64,000 nucleotides of DNA from Sphagnum magellanicum (lineage: Eukaryota; Streptophyta; Sphagnopsida; Sphagnales; Sphagnaceae), in the NCBI GenBank assembly GCA_021904315.1, contig CM038916.1, forward strand, positions 3,658,001-3,722,000. The letters are read 5' to 3'. The notes under the pieces were generated by a model. It saw only the letters and a list, made by a program, of their open reading frames with translations, was not told where the DNA came from and searched no databases. Shown one piece after another: positions 1 through 9,990 of the stretch (position 1 is its first letter; each line of letters starts with the position of its first letter). A program made the position numbers and the translations under genes.

Positions 1-2397
1 GTAGACACAGTGGATTTGAGGCGGAAGCTACCATTTGTAGTAGGAGTGTTGCATCGAATGCTGCGGCAATCACATCGTGTATACGTGACATGCACAAATG
101 GCCTTGAGCGCTCTCCATCATGTGTGATAGGATATTTGCACTGGATTCAGGATGTGAGTTTGCCACAGGCTTATGAATTTGTCACTGCCATGCATCCCTC
201 TGGTCCTGACCGGTTAGTCACATGCTGCCACCTCACTGTTGTTGTTTAGCTTTCAGGAAGAAGTGGTATTAGCACTGCAACTGCAGAAGATTGGCACCCA
301 TATGGACAGGAAGCTGCTGAACTTCAGTTCAAGATTCACTGTAAATATTGTTAGGTAAATGGTTCTGTAAGATTTGCTCATAAGTTGCTTGTTTGCAGAC
401 CAGCATTGGTTTGGGCAACATGGGATCTCATTGCCATGGTTGAGAAGGGGAACCACAAAGGACCTCCAACTCACTCTGTTCAATTTGTTTGGAACCATGG
501 TTGTAATCAGGTTAATCTTTTCCTTCTCTTCCAGATTTCCTTTTCAAATGTCCTATTACCATTGGCATTTAAAAAAAAAAAAGAAATTTGGCAAATTTTT
601 GCCACTTGGTGACAACAAAAGAGGGGCTGCAACTGATATAAAGGATTTTTTTGGAAGAAATGACCCAAATCGCAAAAATATAGTGGGGTTGCAAACTTTT
701 TCTACTTTCCTCTTTGACCTGTAGCCAAAATTCGCCATGTCCTCTTGATGATGATTGCCAGTCCACCTAGCTCACAAAAAAAAACGCTGATTACCATTGG
801 TTTGAGAGTTTCTCCTAAACTTTTGCAAATGGTGCAGGGTGAGGAGGTGTTGGTTGTAGGGGAGTTCACAGCTGATTGGACTCAACCAATCAAAGCAAAC
901 CATGTCAGTGGAACCAAGTATGCTGTCAACCTCCGACTTCCACAGGGCAAGTAAGTAGATGGTGATCTTACCCTGCAGATTCAAAAGAATGAGATAGTCC
1001 CTTCTCTTTTCATTTTGCCCTAGTTTGAACAAGTGTTAGTCTGGTATTAGCTTTTGAACATCCCAGCCTTATACTGACTGGTATCAGGTAGGTACCTTTC
1101 AATATTTTCATTCCAGCCCAGTCCTGGTATTGGGTCAAAAACTGTTTTCTGGCCCAACCCTGGTTCTGGTTCTGAAAGTCAGACCCTGTTCCAGGCCAGT
1201 TCCGGGTAACCCAGACTGAAAATCTCAGTTCCAGTTTCATACATAAATGGAATTGGGAATCCAGTTCCAGGTCTGGTTCTTCAAAAAAGTAAAATTTCAA
1301 TTCCAGCTCTAGAACCTGCTCCAAAATCAGGCCCAGTTCCAGTTTGGTCTTTACTAACTAGAACCAGAACTAGTGGTTCTTACCCTCCAAACCAGGTACC
1401 TACCCAACACTGGTACATACCTCATATTAAGACTAGTAGAGAACTGATGCAAGGCAGATATTATTACCTCAGGTCCCTAACAAGGGTAGGGCTGGTACAA
1501 GGCTGGTATTGCCTCAGGTTGTACCTGGTTGGGTAGGGTTCTTGATACCAGTCACAGGCCTCCTATACATGAGACCAACACCAATGTGAATTACTGTATC
1601 ATTTAAACCACTCCTCAGACTTTGCTCTGATTTTCTAGCATATGGGTCTCTTTATATTTCTCTATTCACTGCTATTGTTGATCTGAAAGTCTCTTGTAAT
1701 AATCTTCATATAATTGGATCATCTCTCCATTCTGTTATGCTTGTCTTACATATCAGTATGAAGAGAGTTCCTCAATAGTTATGAAGATTGTGTATTACAT
1801 TGAAATAAAATTCAAACCAGGTGCTTTTCAATGGTTCTGCTACATTATCTTTATAATTGCCAGTGTTAGGAACTTAGAGTTTAGGGCTCTTGAGAATTAT
1901 GGGTTAGGGATTTAGGGTTTAGGGGTCTTGAGAATCAAATACTTGTATTGTACAAGAGGGTCTTACATTTTGGTTTTGTGGTGGATAATAGGTATCACTA
2001 CAAATTCATCGTAGGGGGACACTGGAGGCACTCTAATAGTTTGCTGACCAATGTGGATCAGTGGGGCAACATCAATAATGTAATCCAGATAGGAGACATA
2101 GCCTCCTACAACATATACCAGCAGAACCCAGTTCGCACTCATAGGAAGGTAAAATTAAATTGTCATTTGTGGATTTTGGACCCACCATATGTGCATTGTC
2201 ACTTTGCTGCAGTGGGAAAAACCAACCTTGTGACATTTTGTGGATGGATGGGGTGTGAATTCTAGGATTTGACAAATATCAAAGTCATAGAGCGGCCATT
2301 GACAGAAGATGAGCGCTTCACACTTGCATTTGCTTCGCGGAGGATGGCTTGCTCTATTTCTCCACTCGATTTCAAATCCAAAAGATTAAGTAAATAA
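1..2397 (+). CDS. LSF1: LSF1 (LIKE SEX FOUR 1), 3' five exons; starch-bound phosphatase-like CBM48 protein
   Basis: Partial gene, truncated by the left window edge. Coding exons are 1-212, 399-510, 838-950, 1992-2148 and 2266-2397 (stop TAA). All introns are GT-AG and phases join exactly, giving 241 residues. Residues 1-71 are the end of a dual-specificity phosphatase fold with the P-loop C31-x5-R37 (TCTNGLERSP). A short linker (ATWDLIAMV) follows, then a CBM48 glucan-binding domain at about 87-195 (HSVQFVW, EEVLVVGEF, YKFIVGGHWRHS, GNINNVI). The tail resembles that of plant LSF1. The histidine normally before the catalytic Cys is Thr, as I recall for Arabidopsis LSF1. Known of the family: LSF1 sits in the chloroplast, binds starch and beta-amylases, and supports night-time starch breakdown with little or no phosphatase activity of its own. 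SEX4 and LSF2 are alternatives, but the P-loop surroundings and domain order fit LSF1 better. Confidence 0.9.
1040..1560. repeat. Degenerate GGTTCCAG/CCTGGTTC-rich dispersed repeat in LSF1 intron 3
   Basis: The 1,041-bp third intron of LSF1 holds about 500 bp of irregular, partly self-complementary text built from CCAGTTCC, CTGGTTCTGG and ACCAGGTACC words. It ends in a block with TACCTCAGGTCCCTAAC and TATTGCCTCAGGT. Related text with the same TCAGGTCCCTAC and TATTGCCTCAGGT words lies in an intron of the GulLO-like gene near 51050-51400. A third, weaker relative lies at 5700-5880. No coding capacity is seen; it is probably a non-autonomous dispersed element. Confidence 0.5.
1878..1926 (+). repeat. 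Short interstitial telomere-like TTTAGGG cluster
   Basis: Near the 3' end of LSF1 intron 3, the plant telomere heptamer TTTAGGG and one-base variants occur four times at about 1880-1925. They are bracketed by a short direct repeat (AGGGCTCTTGAGAAT and AGGGGTCTTGAGAAT). The tract is short and imperfect. Confidence 0.5.
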
Positions 2398-3233
2398 GAA
2401 TGGGTACCTCATTTTCCTTCATACTGCATTTACTCCGTCTGCTTTTTTATGGAAGCTGATGTGTTTTCTGTTAACACAGAGTGTCAGGTATTTGCTTGTT
2501 CTAGATTGAAAATTATTAACTATTTTCCTCACTGTCTAGCAGCTGTACGCAACAAACTGCATTTGGATCATAAGGTCAAGTTGGAACTGAGATTGGTGTC
2601 TGTTCCAACTAACCCCCTAATGTATTTTAGCCCAAGTATAGAGTGAATGATATATTGTACACAGAGAGACATCAAAAGCAGAGATATTCACACAACAATG
2701 TGTGATCTTGTACATTCAACCAGTTATCAGAAGAGATTATTGCTCACCGAAAGTGAAGATGATGATGCAGATTCCAGACAGAAGAACTTTGCTTGTTGGC
2801 TTCAGAAGAACTTGTTGGCTTTCACCTGCATTTGGGTAAGAAGCTTGTTTGCATAATGATGAATCTGAAATGAAAATAATAAAGAGAATGGTGAAGAGCA
2901 GAGCTAACTGCTGGACAAGGAGGTGGCAGGGAATGGTGAAGAGCAGCAGAGCAAATCACTGGACACAAAGTCAGCACAAACATAGTTGAATTGTCATTCC
3001 TCTGCTTAAGAAATACACACAGAAAAAACAATCTGAGTTTTCTTGGCAAAAGACTCCCAGTTTGCACAAGAGCTAACTCTTTTATCCCTTAAATCCTGTC
3101 TGTTGCAACACCCAGTTGTTGCTCAGGCAAATGTGAAGACACTAAGAACCCAAAAGAAAGTAAAGAAGCACACAAGAACGAATACACAGTTGTCCTCTTA
3201 TAAGAAGAGAGTTTTTTGGGATCTGTGTTTTTT
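2398..3233. other. Intergenic: LSF1 3' flank and tail-to-tail gap
   Basis: This region separates the LSF1 stop codon from the stop of the convergently transcribed secreted-protein gene. It should contain the 3' UTRs of both. Moderate base composition, no convincing reading frame, no repeat that I could match elsewhere. Confidence 0.4.
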
Positions 3234-4316
3234 CTAGGATCTCGAGCAGAGGCCGCTACTGCCTGACACGCAGTTTCCAACGAAGTAGCCAGCAGGATAA
3301 GGACCTACAACGCTGAGATAGTTGATGAATAGGATAGGACAAATGCTGTTGAAGTCGTTCACCTGATCCGAGTACTGGTATGCTGCGGCTCTGTAAGCAG
3401 TGCAACAAGCGTCGCTGGGTGAGACGGCGTTCAAAGGGCAAGCGCTCTTCACGTCCGCGAAGCTCACAGTTCTGAAATCGGTTGAACATGCATCTGCAGA
3501 TCAGTGTTTTGTACATCGAAACATCGATCAAACTAGCTACATCTGCAGATCGGTATACAATCGACACCAGATTAAACACATTCCAATCGCGATTTGCGTC
3601 TATAGGAAGATCTGTCTAGTGGAATTCACGTCTGCATGAAAGGCGCGATTTAGCATCGACCAGCACTACAGTATTATATCCCAGCACAGATCAAGAGATT
3701 GGAACGCGGGGGTAGTCAAAGTGGACAGAGACAAACCGCTGGACATGATGTTCTCTGCTGGAACAAGGTAATATGTACTCCCGGATTCTTTACCGCTCAA
3801 CTTCCGGCCGTCGTCCACAGCTACTACAGCGGGAAAACAAACACACATGAATGTCAGACAACGCTTCTTACAAGGTTCTACAGCAGCATTGACAAGTGCT
3901 GCATGAAGTTTCTTTGCAGCTAGTTGCTAGCAATGCATTAGTTCCATTACTGCTGCGACATTTCCAAATGCGTCTGTGACAACAATTTCTTTGCAGCTCT
4001 GGAATTTTCAACCGCGAGGATGAATGACGAGTGCAGCAAAAGAAGCCAATACATGATACATCATCTTCCCTCCACAACAACAATTAAGGGAAAGAAAAAA
4101 ACTCGCACAAGGCTTGATCCGATGTAAATGAGCAACGCAACACAAAATACGATCCACAGAGGAAACGAAAAGAACCTGGCAGTGTAAAACTACTGCAAGT
4201 TTCGCACCAGCGGAAGACGAAGAAGGCAACAGCAGCGCCAGAAGCACTGTGCACACGAGTAAAACCAGTTCCCTCCTGGCACAGACTACACGTCCGCAAG
4301 TAACTGCCGCTACCAT
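3234..4316 (-). CDS. Small secreted cysteine-rich protein (unrecognised family)
   Basis: Three exons on the minus strand: 4208-4316, 3688-3823 and 3234-3471. The introns are GT-AG and phases fit (109, 136 and 238 nt), giving 160 residues. Residues 1-36 form a classic secretory signal: a basic stretch (CARRE), a hydrophobic core (LVLLVCTVLLALLL) and a small-residue cut region (PSSSSA). The mature part has a Ser/Thr-rich segment, then six cysteines spaced C-x11-CC-x18-C-x17-C-x7-C, counted from SAC, ACC, SIC, GNC and GLC. The double Cys recalls lipid-transfer/2S-albumin helical domains, but those have eight cysteines and I would not assign the family. The first donor (G|GTGCGA) is weak, so exon 1 is the least certain part. 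An alternative upstream first exon at about 4877-5003 also encodes a signal-like start (MHCMLLASFLVFCLHVCG) followed by a strong GTAAGT donor. Apoplast or cell wall is the likely location. Confidence 0.65.
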
Positions 4317-4389
4317 TGCCGCCAAGTTCCTGAAGCTGCTGCAGAAAATCAGAAACTCCAAATGTGCTGCAAACTCTCCTCCAAAAGAA

Positions 4390-4830
4390 ATTCCTGACCA
4401 AAAAAGTGACGAAAATGAAGCTCAAAAACACTCCTACAACTTCCACAAAACCAACTTCAGAAGAAAAAATCTTACCAACAAGCAATACTGATACCAAGAG
4501 TTGATGACGACTTCCAAAAACACAACTTCAGAAGCCAAAATCTTACCAGAAAGCAAATGATACAATACTCGATCACGACTTCCGGAAACAACACAAAACT
4601 TCAGAAGCAAAAATCTTACCAGCAAGCAATACTGATACCAAGAGTCGATGACGACTTCCAAAAACGCGACTTCAGAATCCAAAATCTTACCAGCAAGCAA
4701 ATGATGCAATACTCGATCACGACTTCCTGAAACACAACAATTTCAGAAGCCAAAAGCTTACCAGCAAGCAACGATATCAAGGCTGGATCACGTCTTACGA
4801 AAACATAACTTCAAAAGCAAAAACAAACCA
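4390..4830 (-). repeat. 71-bp tandem array with a splice-donor sequence in each unit
   Basis: Five clear units and a degenerate sixth lie just upstream of the secreted-protein gene. On the minus strand, four of the five clear units read GGTAAGATTTT and the outermost reads GGTAAGCTTTT. The plus-strand anchor CTTACC falls at 4471, 4542, 4615, 4686 and 4757, a period of 71-73 bp. Alternate units differ slightly, so a two-unit (about 143 bp) pattern is visible. At least one unit also has a plausible acceptor (TGTGTTTCAG) followed by a 36-nt block before the donor. The array probably lies in the 5' transcribed region or promoter of the gene. Confidence 0.7.
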
Positions 4831-5135
4831 AAAAAAAAGAAAAAACAACAATAATAACAACAATAAATGGTACTTACTTGAGCAAGCCAGCAGAATTTGA
4901 CTTGTTTGAAGTAATGTGACAGCGGATTCATGAGAGGTGGAGTCGGCCAGCCACAAACATGGAGACAAAAGACCAAGAAGCTGGCAAGAAGCATGCAATG
5001 CAAGTGCAGGAAATGGACGGAAGGCGAAGTGATCGAGCACTGTTTTCTGGGCCTGACAATGCACCCCTTCGGAGAACCGTGTGGTTCTGCCGCGGGGTTG
5101 GCTGTGAAAGTTATTCAAAAGAAAGTACAATTTCC

Positions 5136-5508
5136 TTAGAGAATCTCCACCGGTGCTCAGTATGTCACTCTGGATAATAAAATTAAATGTCTAAGTTTAG
5201 ATTTTTTTTTGCAACCCCACCAATAAAACTGTAATTGGAACTCCATGTACGTGGGAACCACTAATAGCAACCCACCTGGACCAATCATTATGATCGACTG
5301 ATCAGAAATACTGAGCCGCAGTCAGGTCCAATTTATTACACTCTTTTTTGGAGGTGGACAACTATGTTGCGCGTTTTACCAGCCGCGGCAAGCTGCACGA
5401 ATTGGTGCAGAAAAACCAATTTCCTGGCTAAACCAGCACATTTTGACTTTTTCACAATAAATTTTACTGTCTGGAGTCACATACTGAGCACTGGTGGAGA
5501 TGCTCTTA
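5136..5508. mobile_element. MITE, PIF/Harbinger-like, with TTA target duplication
   Basis: The element spans 5139-5505. Its ends are imperfect inverted repeats of about 40 bp, starting GAGAATCTCCACCGGTGCTC on the left and GAGCATCTCCACCAGTGCTC on the right (reverse complement). A TTA target-site duplication lies on both sides (5136-5138 and 5506-5508). The interior (about 290 bp) has no coding capacity. TTA duplication and GAGCATCTCC-type ends are typical of PIF/Harbinger MITEs in plants. It lies upstream of the secreted-protein gene. Confidence 0.75.
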
Positions 5509-8500
5509 GTGCCCAAATCTGCTGAACCGCAGCAAGTACTGAAAGCAGTTCTTAAATGTGAAGAAAATTGCTAAGCTTTTTTTGCTGGATGAAAAAAAAC
5601 ATGTAGAACCGTGCTGCGTGATCTTATGCAGAACCATGCAAGTACGAAAAACATGTGCAAGAAGACAAGGCAAACAAGAGCCGGACAAAGCTTGATGGGG
5701 TTTTAGTTAGATCTAGAACCTAACTAGATCTAGATCTTAGCTACAGAACTGGGTTGGAGTCAGAACTTGGGTTAGGTTAAACCCGGTTGAGAATCGACCC
5801 TAGTTCCAAGGTTTCAGAAAAAGTGGAACTAGACTTGGGTGCAGTTCTTAAATAGTGTGAGAACTGAAATCAGACTAGTTTTTTGAATCTAAATAATAAT
5901 AAAAAATAGAATCTTTCTCCAATTTGAACCAATTTTGGGTGTAAGGAGTGGGTATCAACCAAGGCATAGATACAAGTATTAGATGCCCTAACCAACATGC
6001 AATTACCCAAAATAAAACATGAGTCCTACTTGGGTGGGCTTCAGTTTCACTCAAACCCTTGGTGTTGATATTAAGTTGGGATTTAAAAAAATAAAAGTCT
6101 ATCAAATGCACATGTTTAGTTGGGCTTTTCATAAAGTTTACATCAACAAGGCATTAGAGTTAAAATGAGCTTTTGATATAGCGGTTGGAAATTGAGAATT
6201 GCACTTTCTATTGCATAACAAAAGGACGATGTAATATTTGATAGGAGAAATAAGAAGCATTGACTTTGGTGGGTTAATTTTGTTGTTGTTGTTATTGCCA
6301 TCTTGTTGTTTGCATTAATGCAAATAGGTGATCTTTATGATCTTTGTATTCAAAAAAACAAGCTTCAAGTAAAGATTTAAATTTATTTTCTTTGTATTTA
6401 AAATTTTGGATGTTGGTGTGAGTTGTGAGCTTTGAACATTTGAAGTCTATATTTGCTTTTCTTTGTGAGCATTATGTTTCATTGAGCTTTGCATGTGGGT
6501 TTGATGCAAAACTTTCATTTTATTTCACCAAACTTTGTTTTATCAAACATTCTAATTATCAAGTTTATTCTAAAAGAAATTTGTTTTGTTTGAAACCCTA
6601 AAATGGGACTTATTTTATTGAGCTACAATTAGTTGAATTCTTGTGTTTTTTTCTTGTGAAAGAGGTCATGTTTTTGCTATGTCCTTGAAGAGGCTTTATT
6701 TTGTCAAAACCTTAAACATAACTTGAATTATTGAACTAGAGTTGTTTAAACTTTCATGTGTTTTTGTTCTTGAAGGTGGTCATTTGTTTAATGTGTTTTA
6801 CTCATAGTGAAGGTGGTTAAGTGTTTGTTGTATTTTGCTTGTGATGTAAATAGTCAAATGTTCAATGTGTTATGCTTGTGAAGGTTTTCTTGTAATTTAT
6901 GCACCTTGTGTTTTGTGGGTTCAAACAAAAGGTGTGTAAATATACTGGATATTTTGTGTTTTGTCATAATCTCACATCATGCATATATACAACCATTACA
7001 ATTTTATTGCGTTGTCTTTAATCCATCACTTTTGTGTTTTGTGTGCATATCAATGGATTCAAATTGGGATGGTCTAGATTTTGTGAAAGTGAGAAAAGAA
7101 CTAATATAGATTTCCCTTTGTTAATTAATTGATTATGATGATTTTGTTGCTAAAGGTGGTGTGGGACTTAGAATAACAAATATGATTAAAGAAGGAAAAA
7201 TGTTTAGGATGAAATTCTGGCAACAAAGGCATGAACACATCAACAATACATAATAATTTCTTCAATTGGAGGCAAATCAAAGGTTTTGGCTTGCTTGGAA
7301 GAAAACAAATACATGGCCATTTTTCAAACTCCATAATTTTGTTGTTCTAAGAATTTTTCTATATTTCAATGGATGAGATGTGTAATATGTTATAATGTTT
7401 AACAAGAATTCATTTTTGTTATGCAAAAAGTACTCATGATCGAAAAAGCCTAATTACATACACAATTGCCATGACCATACATGTTACTTCGAAACATTCA
7501 AAGTTGTTCATTCTTTAAAAAAAATGGTTGTAATCAATTTAACACCTTATGTTGAATAACATGTTAAGAAGAAAAAGGTACCAACTTCAACCTTGTTGAT
7601 TTATTCAACTATGGAATGCTTTACAAAAAAATTGACCATGTTTAAAAAGCATTTTTTGACGACCTAACTTTATACATCATTAAAGGGTGTTGGCCTTTGA
7701 ATTCCACCAAAAACATATGGCTGAGGAGGGTAGTCCTTTGATAATGTGATTGGGTTGTGTTTTCAAGTAAATGACATCTTTCAAATGAAGTAATTAATCC
7801 TTAACATGGTTAAGAAGTCCATGGAACAACCTCACAACTGTGTTAACAAACATAGTGTCATGCAGTCCACTCATATTAATAATGTTTTATTTTGCCACAT
7901 GTTATGGGCATGCAATGTCCAAATGTTTTCAATATGCTATTAATGATTTGAAAGTGTGTGTTAGAATCATAGGATGAATGCATATTACATTGTATACAAA
8001 ATATTGTGACAATTTGATAAATTTTAGTACCTATTCGAATTTCATGCATATGGTGGAAATTTGGAAAATAATTTTCAATATAATTTTGTAATAGATGATG
8101 GTTTATGTCTGAATCTAACATTATGTTGTGAAATCAATGCTTATATGAATGATATAATAGTCCAACAAAATATTATTTTGATTTGTAAAATCTTGTCACA
8201 TTTCTGCAATTCCAACAAGACTAAAAAGTATTACATTTAATGAAAAAAAAATTATGAAATTTTACACGTACATAAAAGAAACCATAAAGAAAAATCTTTC
8301 CTATTAAGTTTTCAATTTTTATTAAAGTTGTGGAATTTAGATAATATGATTTTAAAATGTTCATTAAGACATTATGATATGATAATGTTGATGATTATGA
8401 TTTTTAAAAGTTGAAAAATGTTCTTCCGTTGAAGATTTACTTGGGCTAATTATTTTTTAATTATTTAACAAAAATGAGATGGTCTTGAGTTTTTTTTAAA

Positions 8501-9579
8501 ATGGAAAATTGTTGTCAAATAAGGGTATTTAAAAAACCTTTATTAAATTATTGGTGTACATTTTCACAAATGTACAATTACGTTTCAATTTCATATTCAT
8601 GATTCTTGTGAGTTTTTTAATTTTGAAGCCCAAATCATTTATATGTGATTTAAATTATAATTCAAAGTGAGTGAAATCTTACATGTTGATACTTTCGACA
8701 CTATATGTAGTTCCAAATTTCCCTCAAGTTGTGTATATTGTAATGTGCCTTCACCCAAAAGAGGTAAAATTTTCTCTTTAAAAGACTATTACATGACAAA
8801 TAAAGTGGAAAAGGTAAACAAAAATGAGTAAGAGATCGCAAAGATTCATCGCTTTGTCTTCAAAAGTTGAAAACTCTTATTAAAACTTGATTCACATCAA
8901 AAATCATTCTTTTCAAAGGGACTTTGGAATTCAAGGATGCCATCATATCTATACTATTCATGGCAAACCATTGTTTTGCAAAGTAAAATTCTTACTCCAT
9001 AAACATGGGTTATGGAAAAAAAAAGTTAATGAGATCTTGATTCATATGGTTACCTAACGTGTTACATACGAACCAATCCCATGGGTATTGGTTATTATTC
9101 GGTGTAATTTTTGCAATTGTTAATATGGGTTGGATAATTTAGAACACGAGTTTTCATGGAGCTAAAATAATGTAGGTATGTGTCTTATGCAGTTTAGATG
9201 TGATTTCATGAATTGATGGTTTTGTTTTCAAACTAACATGTATTCAATTTTATTTTTTTTGTTGATGTTGATTATAACCTAAAGATTTTGACTTTTAACT
9301 CTTGCATCAATAAACCCAAGATCAAATAATCAAGTAGTATCAAGTAATCACATGAAAAATTTAAATTTAAATTAAAGCCATTTCTAAGTTTTGCTTCATC
9401 CTATCAAGCCTAAAATGCACATAACATGCTTGTGCTTATGATAGACTTGTGGTTTTAAAACCTACAACTTATTGCAAATTTTGTGGGCCTTGATACAACC
9501 ACGTATATTACCACAATTTGTGATCATGAAGTTATAATGCCTCTGTTGATGATTGTTTACAACAACTTGACACCAAATA
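5509..9579. other. AT-rich non-genic DNA
   Basis: About 4 kb of AT-rich, CpG-poor sequence. No reading frame above about 85 codons looks real. 5560-5700 resembles 55975-56080 (shared words include AACCGTGCTGC/AACTCTGCTGC and CGGACAAAGCTTGATGGGG/TGGACAGAGCTCAATGGGG). 5700-5880 is a degenerate relative of the GGTTCCAG-type repeat in LSF1 intron 3. The rest looks like strongly mutated old repeats that I cannot classify. Confidence 0.4.
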
Positions 9580-9990
9580 TTGTTGTCATTATTAAACTTG
9601 TTGCTTGTTGCACTTGGATTGTGTGTCTTTAGATGTTTGGCTTCATTTGAAAAAATCGTAGTCAGGTTTTTAAAAGTAAAATTGTCTTTGTTCAAAAGGA
9701 CTCATATGCCAATGGTCCCATTCAATCCTTTGATTTGGTGTATAGAACATGGATTGCAATTTCAAAACATTGGATTTTTTATGTGTCAACTCATGGGTGT
9801 TCCAAGAAGATCCCATATTGAAACTAAAATAATTTTTAATATGGTAAGGGTTATTATTGGTTTGATACGGTGCTGGCTTGGTTTTGACAACTTGGACAAT
9901 TGGTTTTGACCATCAAGAACTAGTTAGAAAAGATCACCTTTGCTTGTTCAAATGTTTCACAATTCAAATTAATTGAAGAATACTTGGACG
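9580..9990 (+). pseudogene. hAT transposase C-terminal relic (dimerisation domain)
   Basis: An open stretch to 9909 contains, in order, NPLIWCIEHGLQFQNIGFF, then GVPRRSHIETKIIFNMVRVI, then RCWLGFDNLD. This follows the hAT dimerisation pattern: PL-x-WW..., then S-x-x-ER-x-FS-x-AG, then RxRL-x-x-x-x-LE. The text after the stop (about 9960-10058) continues with acidic residues, as hAT tails do. Key aromatic and Ser/Ala residues have drifted and no N-terminal DDE part is readable upstream, so this is a dead fragment. The assignment is by pattern memory only. Confidence 0.5.

Noticed and set aside
4434-4709. Minus-strand open frame of 91 codons across the 71-bp array
   Set aside because: It arises from the repeated units; the period is not a multiple of three and the frame has no protein-like features beyond repetition.
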